Positions 38,860 to 52,200 of a DNA stretch of 64,000 nucleotides are shown here, piece by piece. The number at the start of each line of letters is the position of its first letter. The first letter of the stretch is position 1. Under the pieces are notes generated by a model. That model did no database searches. It was not told the DNA's origin and saw nothing but the letters and a program-made list of their open reading frames with translations. The DNA comes from Megaustenia siamemsis (taxonomy: Eukaryota > Mollusca > Gastropoda > Stylommatophora > Ariophantidae): NCBI GenBank assembly GCA_032433765.1, contig JAVIAB010000059.1, positions 57,088,603-57,152,602 on the forward strand, written 5' to 3'. A program made the translations under genes and the position numbers.

Positions 38860-39430
38860 GCTACCTAGGGTCCATAATAACGACAAACTATCTTTAGATA
38901 CAGAAATTGACACCCACATTGGTAACGCTGCTACTACCTTCGCCTTTCTTTCTAGGCATGTTTAGCAAAACAGAAAACCGACAATTAAAACAAAGGCTGA
39001 AGTTTAAAATGATTGCATATTTAGTATCCTCCTGTATGGCAGTGATTCATGGACAACTATGTAAAGCAGAGAGAAGGCTAAATGGACTCAATATGTGATG
39101 TCTGCATCATATTCTGGTATCACCTGGAAGGACAAAGTGGCAAATGTGGAGGGCATCACTCGTACCAAATATTTACATTTTGCTAAAACAACATATATTA
39201 CGCTGGCTTGGCCACATACCAAAAGATATACTCTATGGACAACCAGCAGATGGCAAAAGAACTAGGGAGCGCCCAAAACTTCAATTTGTAGGCATGTGTA
39301 AAGGTGACATGAAGACTCTGAACATTAACCCTGCAGCCCAGGAAAAAATAACTGCAGATTGCAATCTTTGGAAACACACTTTCCACACAAGCTCCAACTC
39401 AAACAAGAAGCAGACAGATTCATAAAAAAA
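38860..39430 (+). mobile_element. LINE family F, C-terminal reverse transcriptase fragment
   Basis: Plus-strand pieces in shifted frames: DTEIDTHIGNAATTFAFLSR, RQLKQRLKFKMIAYLVSS, then LKQHILRWLGHIPKDILYGQ, RTRERPKLQFVGMCKGDMK and a final ADCNLWKHTFH. The RWLGH---D-LYG pattern is that of a common animal LINE family, distinct from A-E. Confidence 0.78.
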
Positions 39431-40088
39431 AAGAATACATGGCGAAAGAAAGTAAAAATTAATATTTCTAGGGGCGCTGCAAAATCCATAGTCAACTATG
39501 AATGATGGAAGCTACTAACATGTACACTTCTGTAGTCTTCTTGCCCAACTCGCCCTCTATACTGATTTTCAAATATGGTGTCTTTTTATGAAATTTAATT
39601 ATTAACCTTGATAATCTTTATCTCTTATTTTTAAAAATTTATTTATATACATTTTTAAATTTCTTGTTTTATACAATTATTTATCACATGTATCTCCTTT
39701 AATGTATTAAAACATCATTCATAAAAAATGAAAATAAACATATTTGCATCCTTATTTAATTTCCTAGGTCAGCAAGTGGGCTTTTAATAAGTGCTGTAAA
39801 TAAAAGCTGCATTCCCAATGTGGCCATCAGTTTGTGAAAATGTTAGGGCTTTTGTTTCCATTACAAAAGAAAAAAACCCTGGACCCTACTGGGAATCAAA
39901 CTTAAACCCACATGATTGTAAGCCCCAATAACGTTTCTTAAATTTTCATGAAAATACACTCCCTCCATCCCCATGGCACTTATGACATAAGAAACAAAAA
40001 TAGTAAAGGTGAAAGTATGTTTAGTTATCACAATTATGTACAATCAAATGTACCAATAAAATTAATCAGTCATTGTTGTTTGTGTATG
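39431..40088. other. 3' flank of gene 2
   Basis: Downstream of the gene 2 stop codon on its strand, so part of this should be its 3' UTR. Several AATAAA-like sites exist on the minus strand (for example around 39640), none decisive. Confidence 0.4.
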
Positions 40089-40228
40089 CTATTTTGCAAC
40101 ACAATTAGTTCCACCGGAAGATTCCTGCAGTAACAGAGCAATGCTGTCCAGCTGTGATATTAGTTGTGTGATCTCCTGATTAAGGTTAGTTATCTGCACG
40201 TTATGGGTCTGTAGTTCTTGAATTAAAG
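40089..40228 (-). CDS. Gene 2 last exon with stop codon
   Basis: With the CCTCAG acceptor at 40229 the exon is 140 nt and reads LIQELQTHNVQITNLNQEIT, QLISQLDSIALLLQESS and GGTNCVAK, then TAG at 40089-40091. That acceptor leaves two unpaired bases, while the previous exon ends on a full codon. An internal CTACAG at 40209-40214 would start at THNVQ in phase. The terminal Cys is the strongest laminin-like trait. Confidence 0.72.
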
Positions 40229-43200
40229 CTGAGGAATATAATTAATTACTGAAGATGAGGATGTAAGTAACGATGATGATGTTGGTGAAGTGAGCAATAA
40301 TAGTGATATTGGAGATGTTAGAAGTGGTGACATTGCTGACAATAGTAATGATAATGCTAACAGTGTTGTAGAAATCAGCCTAGACCACATGGGAGTTAGG
40401 TCAGATTTATTCTGTTACAATGCACTGTAGACACTGGTTATGAATATAGGTCAAACGCTGACATGAGGATTGCTCCATTGAAAGGAGCACACTACATTAA
40501 AATGATTAGAATATCTAGCCTTAGTTGATAAACAATTAAAAGCATCTTGCCCCAAGGCATGTATACCAGGAAAATAATGGTGGGTGACATGGTCAAAGCA
40601 GATAACTGATTAATTGCAGATAAGAGGAGCAGTTGAGCAAACAATGGCAATACCAATATTGGGAGGCTAGGCTTAATGAACAATTTAAGGATGTTATGTT
40701 CAGCTTTCGGGACAGACTGATTCAGAACATTCAGAGAGAATTGATTAGGATAGTCTTTTAGATAAGAGAGCACTGATCCAGACAGATATATTAGAGAATT
40801 TATTCAGACAGGGCTGTTACAAGAGAAGAGATTAAGCTATAGGCAGATATTTTGGGTCTTTAAAGAGATCATTTCTTATTAGGGAGATCAGAACTAGGTC
40901 TGATCCAGACCAGAACTGGACTTAATTACAGAACCTGTAGAGTGTCATAACACCAGTGGTAGCCTTAGACACATATACAGTTTCCACTACTGATATAGTT
41001 TTATAGGTGTTTATACAGCCATCCTGTGTAATGAGAGAATAATATATACAAGTAAGATAGTTATCCGGATGAGTTATAAAGTGTAACTGAAGAACTTTAT
41101 GAATACACTTTTATATCAAACCCAGATGATGTCTTGAGTTATCATATGACATACTGAACTCAACTGTTGTTCTGAACATAAGGAGATGCAATTTTTTTCT
41201 TCACTGAGATAATTAACACACATTGTGTTTCACATTGGCACAAGAATAGTGACTATTTCAACAGGCATAATGGTGATAATGATGCTGATGATGTAAACAA
41301 ATGCAAATATATTGATGGATGTGTTAGAAGATAAGCACAAATACAATAAAAATTAAATACTTTGCTGGGTCATGAGTAGAGCTGCAGAGAAAATGTATAA
41401 TAAACATACAATGGTATTAAGCAGCTAAAGTTGTAGAGAGACGAGATAAGCTGTGACATTTCGATGACATCCTTCATCAGGCAAGACGCCTCAAGACAGA
41501 AAAGTTGTGAGTTCAAATTCTGCATGTACCAGTTGGAATTTTTATTTATGATTTCTCTCTGTGGCAACCACCCCTTGTCACAGCGGTGAGGTCCAGCTTG
41601 AAACGTCTATTACTCATTAACGGAAAAAATATGAGTACCTCTGGAGTTGCCTGTGCGGCAAGGAACCCCCTTTGTACATGGCTGCCAGGGAAAAACGGAT
41701 TAACACACAAAATTCAGTTTCTAGACTGTGGGGACTTTGCCAGAGGTGAAAGCTGGCGTACACTAAAAAAAAATATTCTAGAAAGAACTACTCTAAAGCA
41801 ACAAATAATATAAACATGAAAGTCAAAAGGCCAGTGGTGGAACACTGATCTTTTTTTTTTTTGCCAGCTTTCACCTCTAGTATTTACTGACCTTCAAACT
41901 GCGCCAAGCTTCCAGTTGCTCCACATTACTAATGGCTTCTTTGATGAGAGAATTTGCCTGAGTTACATTGGAGAGAGCCTGAGAGACATCTGCCAAGCTG
42001 TTGGAGTTTATCTGTTGCATTATCTCCAACAACTTCAACTGATCCTGAAGATGATCAGAGATCAATCAATAAAGATGTTAACAAAACATGTGAAGAAGAT
42101 GAAGAGTAAAAAAAAAGTGAAGTACCCCCGTCACACCAAGTAGCGTATAAGGAATATGGTGTTAGTGACCATAAATTTTACAGACCTTCGGTACATGATT
42201 TTTTGGGTAATGTGGTCGGTATCACGCCCGTGTCACTTTACTTTCCCAGAAAAAAATCCGGTACCCATTAAAGGCTGGATGAACCCGGAAGCTGTCGGTT
42301 GGGATCGAACCCTACCTCTTGTCCTTTGTAGTCCAGTTCACTAACCACTGAGCTATTGCAGCTCCCGAAGAAGATGAATGATATATTATAATGCAACTGT
42401 AAAGATAGTCATAATTGAACAATAAAAATGTGTATAAATTAACAAGCCAGATACACAAGTGAAAAATGGCCATGGGAGCTACTGTTTTAAGAGAATACAG
42501 ACAGACAAATTTGCACACCTTTTATAAACACATCTGTATGGAGTGTTTCCCTACTTTACGTGCCTTCAACTTATCAAATATATAATTTGTATAATTTAAT
42601 ACAAGAATGAATACATGTCTAGCTAATAAAAAGAAAGTGTTGGAAATACATTGACCATGTGCAGAGAAGGAATGAAGAAAGTAGATCCCAACCTTGTATT
42701 CATGTGTCAACCATCTGGTAAAAGAAAACAAGGCAGACCATGATAATTGCTACACAGAACAATTACTAGGGAAGACTCAATCATGTGACTAAGAAACAAC
42801 AAAAAAATTACAAGAACTAGCATTAAATCATCACTATTTGAGAACAATGACTTCCACCCTATGTACTGTCTTTGGCCTGAGAGGAAAGTGGATGAATAAT
42901 TTGTCTGCATAGATAATGTTCTTGAGTACAAGAACAGTATAATGGTTATGAATTCACTTGTTAACTTAAAGAGTGTAGACTCCATTATTGATAAACACAT
43001 ACCAATTAATTCAGTTGCAGAAATGGGCAATTAGCTCATACAGTAATAGAAGGTATTGACATCAAAGATATATTTATATCCAACTCATATTTATTTCCTT
43101 ACCACATAGGGCATACATTTAATCTGGGAAGACAACACATCCAACTACTGACAAAACACTCTTCTCACATCGGAACAGTTGACAAAGATATACAATTTTG

Positions 43201-46200
43201 AGGGAGCCACGATAGCTCAGTGGTAAGTGAACTGGACCACAAATGATAAGAGGTAGGGTTCGATCCCAACCGACGGCTTCCGGTTCACACAGCCTTTAAT
43301 GGTATCAGATTTTTTTCTGGGAAAGTAAAGCGGCGTAAAATTTATGATCACTAACACCATATTCCCTATACGCCACATGGTGTGATGGGGATACTTTACT
43401 TTACACAATTTTGAATGTATGGGCTGTAATAAGAAACTTGCTCACAAATAAAGGCATTGTTGTTGTTGTTAGGATAATCATCATTGCACACTGGATTAAT
43501 TCATGGGTGCTTTGATATCCCCCTCGAAAAAAATCCATAGAGAAAAATTTGGCCCATGTGCACAAACTCCGTAACATGGTCCAGGATCTATGGGGTGGGT
43601 AGGTTTCTGTTGACAATTTTGTCCATGCAGCAGCCATAGTTATGTCCTACTATTTTTTATTTTAACTTCCAAGGTTTAACGTGTGTGAGTGCACATGGGA
43701 CCTCCTATTTAATGCCGTTATCCAAGAGGACTAAACATTGGATCTCACTACCCAAGAGATCAGGGGAGGGCAACGTTATAAAGAAACTATGAATTAATTT
43801 TCCCTATTTTTGAAAAATCAACACCACTTCAGTGAGCCTTGAACCCGGGTCCTTTCTGTCCTGAGGCCAATGTTGTACCTTTAAACTACCCAGCACCCTA
43901 AAAGCATTAAGGAAAATCATCTGGAAAGATAAAGCTATAATTATTTGCTGTGGAAATTATGCCTGTGACATACAGCCTGCTCTTTTCAACTTTAAAGTGA
44001 CAAATGTTTTCCATATGCTCAAACTGAACATGGAAATGATAATTCCATAATCTATTTTTCAAATAAGACAGGGCACTTTTCTTTACCTTTCCTAACACCA
44101 ACAAGGATCATTGTAAAAGAAGGTAGTGTAGATGCCCATCAGCAACAAGGCTGAAAGTGATCAGCAATCCATAGCTGTCTGCTTGCACCAGAATTAGTGA
44201 ACCAGAACTACCCAGAGCCTCAAAGAAATAAAACAATCCAGAAAAAGCTAGGAAAACATAATGGAGAAAGTTATATGAAAAATACGAGCAAGAACATACA
44301 GCTTGAACAAGTTCAGCAGACATGAGTAGACCAAAATATTCAGACTCTGACGAGGTCACAGTGGCCGCTGAGTACACCTACACAAAATACGATACAGTGA
44401 CTTTGCAAATCACGACTGCAGAGCATCCGAGAGCAAACTCCAGAGCATATCCTACAGGACTGCAGCACTCTGAACACCATGAGAACATAAATATGGCCCA
44501 CAGAAACAAGCCTGCATGACAAGTTATGGGAAACTGGTGAAGATCTCAAATGCACCATCTTGTTGATGTGAATAGCAATAGTTGGTTGCTGAAGAAGAGG
44601 AACTATCCAGATCCTACTACTCCACTTCTTTACAGTGCTCCTAGAAACAGACAGACCAGTCCAGTCTGGGCAATTGAGTAGGGATTGTGAGTGAAGACAA
44701 TCCAGTGCTTAAAAATGATGAAGACAGATGTCTTGGGTTGAAAGGTGCAAATAAAATGACAACATAATGCATCAACATCTACTTATTGACCTTTTAAGGG
44801 TGGAAGAGGAGTAAGAATCAATCCATTAGACATTTAGTGAAACCTCTGTGAACAAAAATTAATAAAAGACTATTCATGTAGGACTTGAACTGAATACTTG
44901 AATTCTATCCCCATAATGCAGATGTTGAGTGAGCTCCTAAACTCAAGAATAGATTTGATAGAAATGTGAGCTGTTAAGATAATACACATATAAAGTAAAG
45001 GTTCTTTCCATGATTTAAGTAAAAGTAAAGGTTTCTTCCACGCCCTGCTAGTCGTATGGGGAATATGGTGTTAGTGACCATATTTTTCTATGACCATTGC
45101 ACATTTTTGGGTGATGTGGATCACGCCAGGCCACCTTTACTTCCCAGAAAAATCTCTAGTACCCATTTTTAGAGGCTGGGTGAACCCTGGAGCCTTGTCA
45201 GTCCAAAAAGAAATCCGCCCTCCTGGGGATCAAACCCAGACTATTTTGGTCAGGAAGCGAGCACACTAACTACTCAGCCAATGAGGCTCCATCCTTCCAT
45301 GCTTTGCTAGAGGAATATGGTGTTAGTGACAAAATTTTTTTCTGTACTCCACCTCTCAAGGGTCCCTGGAAACAGACTATGATGCCTGGTTAAGTGAGTA
45401 AAGAACAAAGAGTGAAGTCAACACAGTATAAAAAAATGCATTGCTAAAGATAGATGTGTCATGCCAAAAGGTGCAGATGTCATTGCTTGCTGTAAGCTTG
45501 TTATACAGTGGTTCTATGCCAAATTGTCCTAGTCAGGGCAGTAGACAAAGATGAGTAATTGTTAGATGAATGCAACAGAAAAGATTTAGTATGCTGCAGT
45601 TAAATTATTTAAAGTAATTACAGTATTAAATGTTGTGAGACTACCTTTGAGATTTCATATATTTACAGTTGCCAATACAAAATATATAAACTAATAACGA
45701 CCTTCTTCTTCAGGAACTTTTAAACATCTTCTTTCCTCATTTTCCTTTCTAAATTAAGGGATGTTTTAATTTGAGGTCTTTGCTCTTTTGTTTGTCTCTC
45801 CTGCTGTTATGTTTCTTATTGCTTCTAACATTCCATCTAATTCATGGATATAGTAGTAGATCTTAGATCTAGTATTCTCATAGTATTTGTTGATAACTCT
45901 TGTGTCACATTTAGTTCTTTTTTACAGTATCATCTTATGAAACAGTGTTTTGACTGTTGTCTCTTTGAATATCCAATAGCATTCCTAGCTTTTTTTTCTT
46001 TCTTTTTTTATTACAGAAATCGAACTTAAGTTCAAAGAAAACATTGATAAATTCAAATCTGGTGATATTTCCAACCAGCTTGTCTAAGCCTAGCACTGGT
46101 GTCCACAAGAGCTTCCTCTGTAGCCAAATGACCAATATCTAGCTGTTGATATCAGAGAGAGCTGGAAAACAATAAGAGACATAGAAACAGAGTTGAACAC

Positions 46201-49200
46201 ATTAAAAAAATAAATGTCTAAGAAAAATACTTGGTATAGCGTGGAACGAATTCAAAACAAATGAGGAAATTAGAGAAATCACCAATCAGCCACTAGTATC
46301 ATCAGTAATCAAGAAAAGACATTGGACATATGTTGGACATGTGATGAGAAGAGCTAATAACCGAATAGCAAAACAAGCCCTCATGTAGGGAACAACAGGT
46401 AGGAGGATAAGAGGCCCACCCTGAGAGACATTGAGAAGAACAGAGAGGCAAAAGCAGCAGGAATCGGCTCCCTTAATGAGATCTTGTTGCTTGCACAGAA
46501 TAGAGACAAATGGCAAGATTTGATAAAAGATCTTTGCAAGGATTGAGACTGCTAGAAAGAAAATTTAGAAAAAGAGAAAGAGTATCTGGGTCTATGCCAT
46601 ATGGGCTGGCCACGGCTCCAAAGGTCCATATATAGATAAGATAGATGGATGGATAGGTGGATGGATATCAGAGTAGCCAAACCAAAGCCAACTAGGATTT
46701 CACTTCACTTTCATGTAGTGGTCCCTGAGACAGGTTACCCAGCCTGGACCAGTGAATGAGGGAATGCAAGCTCAGTGTGAAAAATACAACAATGTCAGAT
46801 GTATCTGGTTGAAAGGTGAAAAATATTGCAGCTGAGCTGTAAATTGAGACACTGCAAAAAAAATACCCTTTTCTGACAAACAATGAAGTCAGCAAAAACT
46901 GCCCACATCATGGATCTCAGACCATGCTACAGAGTTCAGGCATGTGGGTTAGGATTCTCCTTGGATTTTCTCAAAATTCTTGAGGGGGATATAGAAGCAC
47001 CAATGGATTTGTCCAGTGTGAAGTGATAATAATCTTAAAATAATAGAATAGAAAATAAAATTAGAATAAAAAATATACTTACAGAGCTAACAGAATCAAC
47101 TTTCGCCTTAACTTGATTGGCTGTTGTTTCTGCATTAGTAACATCTAATTGTTTTTGGGATAGACACATTATGACATTCCTGATCTCTCCCTGCATTGTC
47201 TGTGCTGATTGAGTGACAGCAGTGACATTACCAGTGACAACATCACTATGATTTTTCACCTTTCAAGTAAAAATGTAAATATTATGGGAAGATTATAAAT
47301 TAGACAAATTTAGAGCAAAAACAAGTGAGGTTTCATTTCTTTCTCTCATTCACCTAATGACATTCACCATTACATACTAGGTGATCATGTCTCTCTACAA
47401 CTTTCTATCTCTACATCTATTTATCAATTCTGTTAGTGGTTTCCTACCAAACCATTTTCTTAAACATTTGCTCTCTGTTTTCCTCTATCTCTTCTCCCCT
47501 AAATTTGTCCACTTGTCATGATATATTCTAATCGTTTCCTTCTAATGTTGAAAATTAGCTTTCTTTTTTGCTTTGACTTCTTTTAGAATAGACTCATTTC
47601 TCTTTTTGGACAGCTTGTCCAGGGTATTCTCATTATTCTTCGGTAAAACCACATTTCTGTGACCGTCAGCAATTTTTTTCTGTTGTTCTATTGTCAATGA
47701 ATTCACATCAAAACTGGCTCCACATTAACACACGAGATAAATTTTTTTACATACCAAAGTTGGATGTGTTAAGCCAAAAGGTGCAAATATTACAGATTTA
47801 CTGCAAACCACAAGACAATGCAGGCATGCCCACTTATTGTCCTTTTAAGGACAGATGATGTAGAGGTGTATTCCTATAGTCATCGGGTGAATGAAAGCAA
47901 GTAAACAGAACTCTTTACTTGTTTCCATTAACAAAAATAGATGGCACATGATTGTTGTTATTCTTTGGAATGATGCTTTTGCCTGAACTAATCTGCACCG
48001 TACCTCTGGTGAAATTCCATATTTCATCATGGAACATTATTCCATATTCATCATGGAACATTATTCCATATTTCATCATGGAACATTATTTCCAGCTATT
48101 TAAATTAATTTACATGTTTTAATGCTGTATCATTTACTTTAATTGTGCATTTAGGGATGTCTTTTTTTGTGTGTTGCAACCATTACTTCTATCTTTTTGC
48201 ATTATTTTTACTTTCTATCATTATAATATCAGTTATTTTCTGCTACACAGTATCATCATTATCATTGAGTGCCTTCTCCGCAACGAAGGTTGGCTACCAC
48301 GGATCGCCATTCTACACTGTTTCTTGCTTTGATGGTGCAGGCTGTCATAGATTGACTTGTCCATCTTTTGATGTTACTCGTCCATGTTAGTCTTGGTCTG
48401 CCTCTGCCTCTTTTACCTTGTATTTTTCCTTCCAATATTACTTTTAGTAGGCTGTTGTGTCTTTTAACATGCCCTCAAAATTTTATTTGTCTTGTCTTAA
48501 TTGTATTTAGTGGTTCTCTTTTTATTTTCAGTTGTTTTAAAACTTCATTGTTTGTTTTCTTTTCTTCCCATCCAATTCTACCTATTCTTCTATAAATCCA
48601 CATTTCAAAGGCTTAAATTTTCTGTTCCGTTTTCTTGTCTAATGTCCATGTTTCTGCACCATACAGGAATATTGAGAAGATGTAACATTTTGCCATTCTT
48701 AGTTTCAGCCCTGCTGATATTTGTTTTGTTGTTAGTATATTTTTCATGGCATTAAAATTACTTTTTGCCATACCTCTTCTTTTGTTTATTTCAATTTTCC
48801 ATTTTCCATCTGAGGTTATAGTATGTCCCAGGTAGTTGTAGCTCTGCTGACTGTCTCCAGATGTATTCCTTCAACAGTGATATTTAATTGTAGATTCTTG
48901 AGAATTTTCTTTGTTTATGATCATAGTTTTAGTCTTTTTGATATTCATATCTAGTCCATATTTTTTGCTTGTTATGTTTATCACATTAAGCAATTGTTGT
49001 AGGTCTTTAGGATTTTCTGCTAGTGGAACAGTATCATCAGCATATCGTAGGTTATTGAACAACACAGTATTACTTAGTGATTAAGATTGTCATCTGCATA
49101 CCTCAAGTTGTTTATATTATGACCATCGACTTATGTTCAAGGTATGTCATTTATGGATCTTAATATAATCTCTCTATACATATTAAAAAATATTATATAT

Positions 49201-52200
49201 TCATAATGATCATTCTACAAAGCAAGACAATCAGGTTAAGACTACCAATAGCTCCATTAAACTTTTTGTGTAAATAAACAGGGCATTGTTATGCCTGGGA
49301 TTATTTGAACGTGGTAAGGAACACAAATCATCTCTTGTCACACTCAACAGGAAAAGTAGGGAACAGAACTCAGTCATGGTCAATGCAGAGGTCAACTGTC
49401 TCATCTGTGATAACACAGATGAGAAAAATGCAGTTATCTATACAGACGGATCTGTAATACAACACCAAAGAAGTGCATGGGCATTTACAGCACCTCAGCA
49501 GGCAAAATAGTCAAAAAAGACAGTGGTGCATACGTCATGACTATGAGTAGCATGATGATGGAGGTGATGGCAGTGACCAGGGCATTCAAATGGTTAGAGT
49601 CACAAAACTACACCCATGCCTGTATACTGAGTGATTCAATGGGCATGATAAAAAAGTGGAGGCGGGCTCTGTATGCATGCAATGGGTGGAGTCATTGCAG
49701 AAATCAAAAATACGTAAGGTCACCTTTGTCTATGTCCCTGGACATGTGGGAGTATGGGGAAATGAAAGAGCAGACAGGTTGGCTAGCTGCGCTGTCGTTG
49801 AGGATGGGCAATTAATGGATCGGGCGGACATCATCAATGCCTTCCGAGATGTGGGAAGAGCACAGGATTTCAACAATCACAAATCCATGTCACTCCTTCA
49901 GATGAAAGAGATGGGAGTTAAGATGGGCACAGCCAGAAATGAGAAACTTAGTGGCCGTGTAAGAAGATTTATCAACCAACAAAGAACTAGAGTCGTCAGT
50001 CGCTGGACACTGCGGGACTTGCTGAGGAGGGGATCTGAGCACCTATGGACATGTTCGAAGTGCAATGATGATGACCTGCAATAACTAAATAACTCAATAA
50101 ATCATCCCTTGCATTCAGAATTGGGTGTGATTATCATCAAGGGAGGGTGCCTCAAGCGTAGAAAATTCTGGATGGCCGAGGTGTGGGAATCCATAGGGAG
50201 AGAATGTGGGCTGGGAAGGATTGGATAGAAGAAACAGCTGAGAAAAAGAGGCTAACTGCAGTAATCATTCAGTGGGGCTGGGAGTGTCACAATTGGGTCT
50301 ATGGAGCTACAGAGGTCGTAATAAGGGAATCCATCAAAACAGTCTCGTTACCTCAGGTTCCAATCATCTACATGGATGGTTCTGTATCCTGCGGACAGCA
50401 CAGTGGTTTTGGGGTTTTGTGCCAAACTAACATGGCAGAGAAGTGGCTAGGAAATCTGGCAAGTGTGGCATTACGGTGTCCAGCATGAGAATGGAGAAAT
50501 AAACAGCAATGGTGATGATGACATAGTTACACAGAACGTGGATCACAGTCTTGGTAACTGACTCACAAAGTATGCTACAGAAGATTGACAGACAGTGTTT
50601 GCAGCAGGAGTGAATGCAGCTCTTGGATGACTCCAAAGTAAATGTGTTAACATGGATGTATTGCCCAGGGCATGCTGTTGTACATGGCAATGAAATAGCT
50701 GATAAGCTCACTGGCAGCTCTAGCACTAAATGTGATCTTACTCTCGACAAAGAGGACATCGCCAAGTTTCTTCTTTGTTCCTTAAGAGAAGAATTAGGGA
50801 TTTGGTGAGGCAATAATGAATATAATGAGAGACTGAAGAGTCTAAAGGTGGAAAAGGGAACTGGTCAATCTAGAATGCTCAGTGGGGAAAATACAGATGT
50901 ATCTATAATCAACACCTTACAGGAACAGTCAGTCTGCATACGCTTTGAGAATTGCTGGGATGGGAGGTGGAGCAGATTTGGAGATTCCTCGACTGTAGTG
51001 AAACTGATTCCATGAATATTTTTCTGCAATCATGGCTCATTCAGACTAGGCGATTCCATGAATAGAATAGAATAGAATAGAATAGAATAGAATAGAATAG
51101 AATAGAATAGAATAGAATAGAATAGAATAGAATAGAATAGAATAGAATAGAATATGACATGTCAATTCTTTCACTACCATAGGTTGGATAAACTTGTAGC
51201 AGATGACCTGCAGCCAGGGGACAAGTGCTACATTCCAACAGATTCATAATTTTTAAACACATGAAGTAGATGGTGTTTCAGTCATTTGTGGCCAGTGCAT
51301 AATCTGAAAATGATATCCTAATCAAGCCTGTACAGTTTATGGTAGGCATCATCATCATCTATGTGATATGCATATTCTCATACCAATTTGGAGTTTTGGG
51401 ATTTGAGCATTTCTTTTATAATCGTTTTCCCCACAAAATATAACACATCATTATATTTATTATCAAAGAGCTTCACTTTCCTTGTCAATATACACACCCT
51501 TTATCAGCAGTAATGCTGTGTTATAACATGTGGCTAGTCTTTGTAGTGAAAATATCAGACTTAATTATACTAGTTTGTTGACCAATAACTTTCAGTATTG
51601 ATAAAGCATTTGTAAAGATCTCTATATAAAATGGCAACATCTAGTTTACAAATACATAGCTATTTTCTTAGCCATAAGCTAAGAAGGCCATTAGTGACAC
51701 TAACCTGTCATGGCATCCTGTAAAAATACAACATATTTTCTCCACAATGCTAGGTCCATAGTAAACCACAGCAGATTGGCCCATGTATGACTCAATGTGT
51801 ATATTTTTGCTCATATTTTTACATTAGAGAGATGGAGACATGATTTTCATTGCCTCTGGCATAGCACGTGATAATAATATATAAAGACTCACACAGTAAA
51901 ACCTTACCTGCTGAAGTACAGTATTTATACTGGTGTTTAGGGTGTCACATGTCAAACGGCTGGTCTGTGCTTGTAATCTCAGATCACGTGATGTTGTGAC
52001 ATCACTGTCCATCAGTTGAACCTCTTTTTCTAAGTTCTGTGACAATGATCTGATAGATAAAGTTAACAGTGTGTTACCACATCTTTTTTATCTTTATGAA
52101 GTGATGGAAAGATTTTCATTCATTCATTGAGTGCCATCTCCGCAACGAAGGTTGGCTACCATGGAGCGCCATTTTGCTCTATCTCTTGCTTTGATGGTGC

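Noticed and set aside
44108..44377. 89-codon minus-strand frame resembling a membrane protein
   Set aside because: Antisense of a Nimb-like LINE 3' end; hydrophobic only by base composition.
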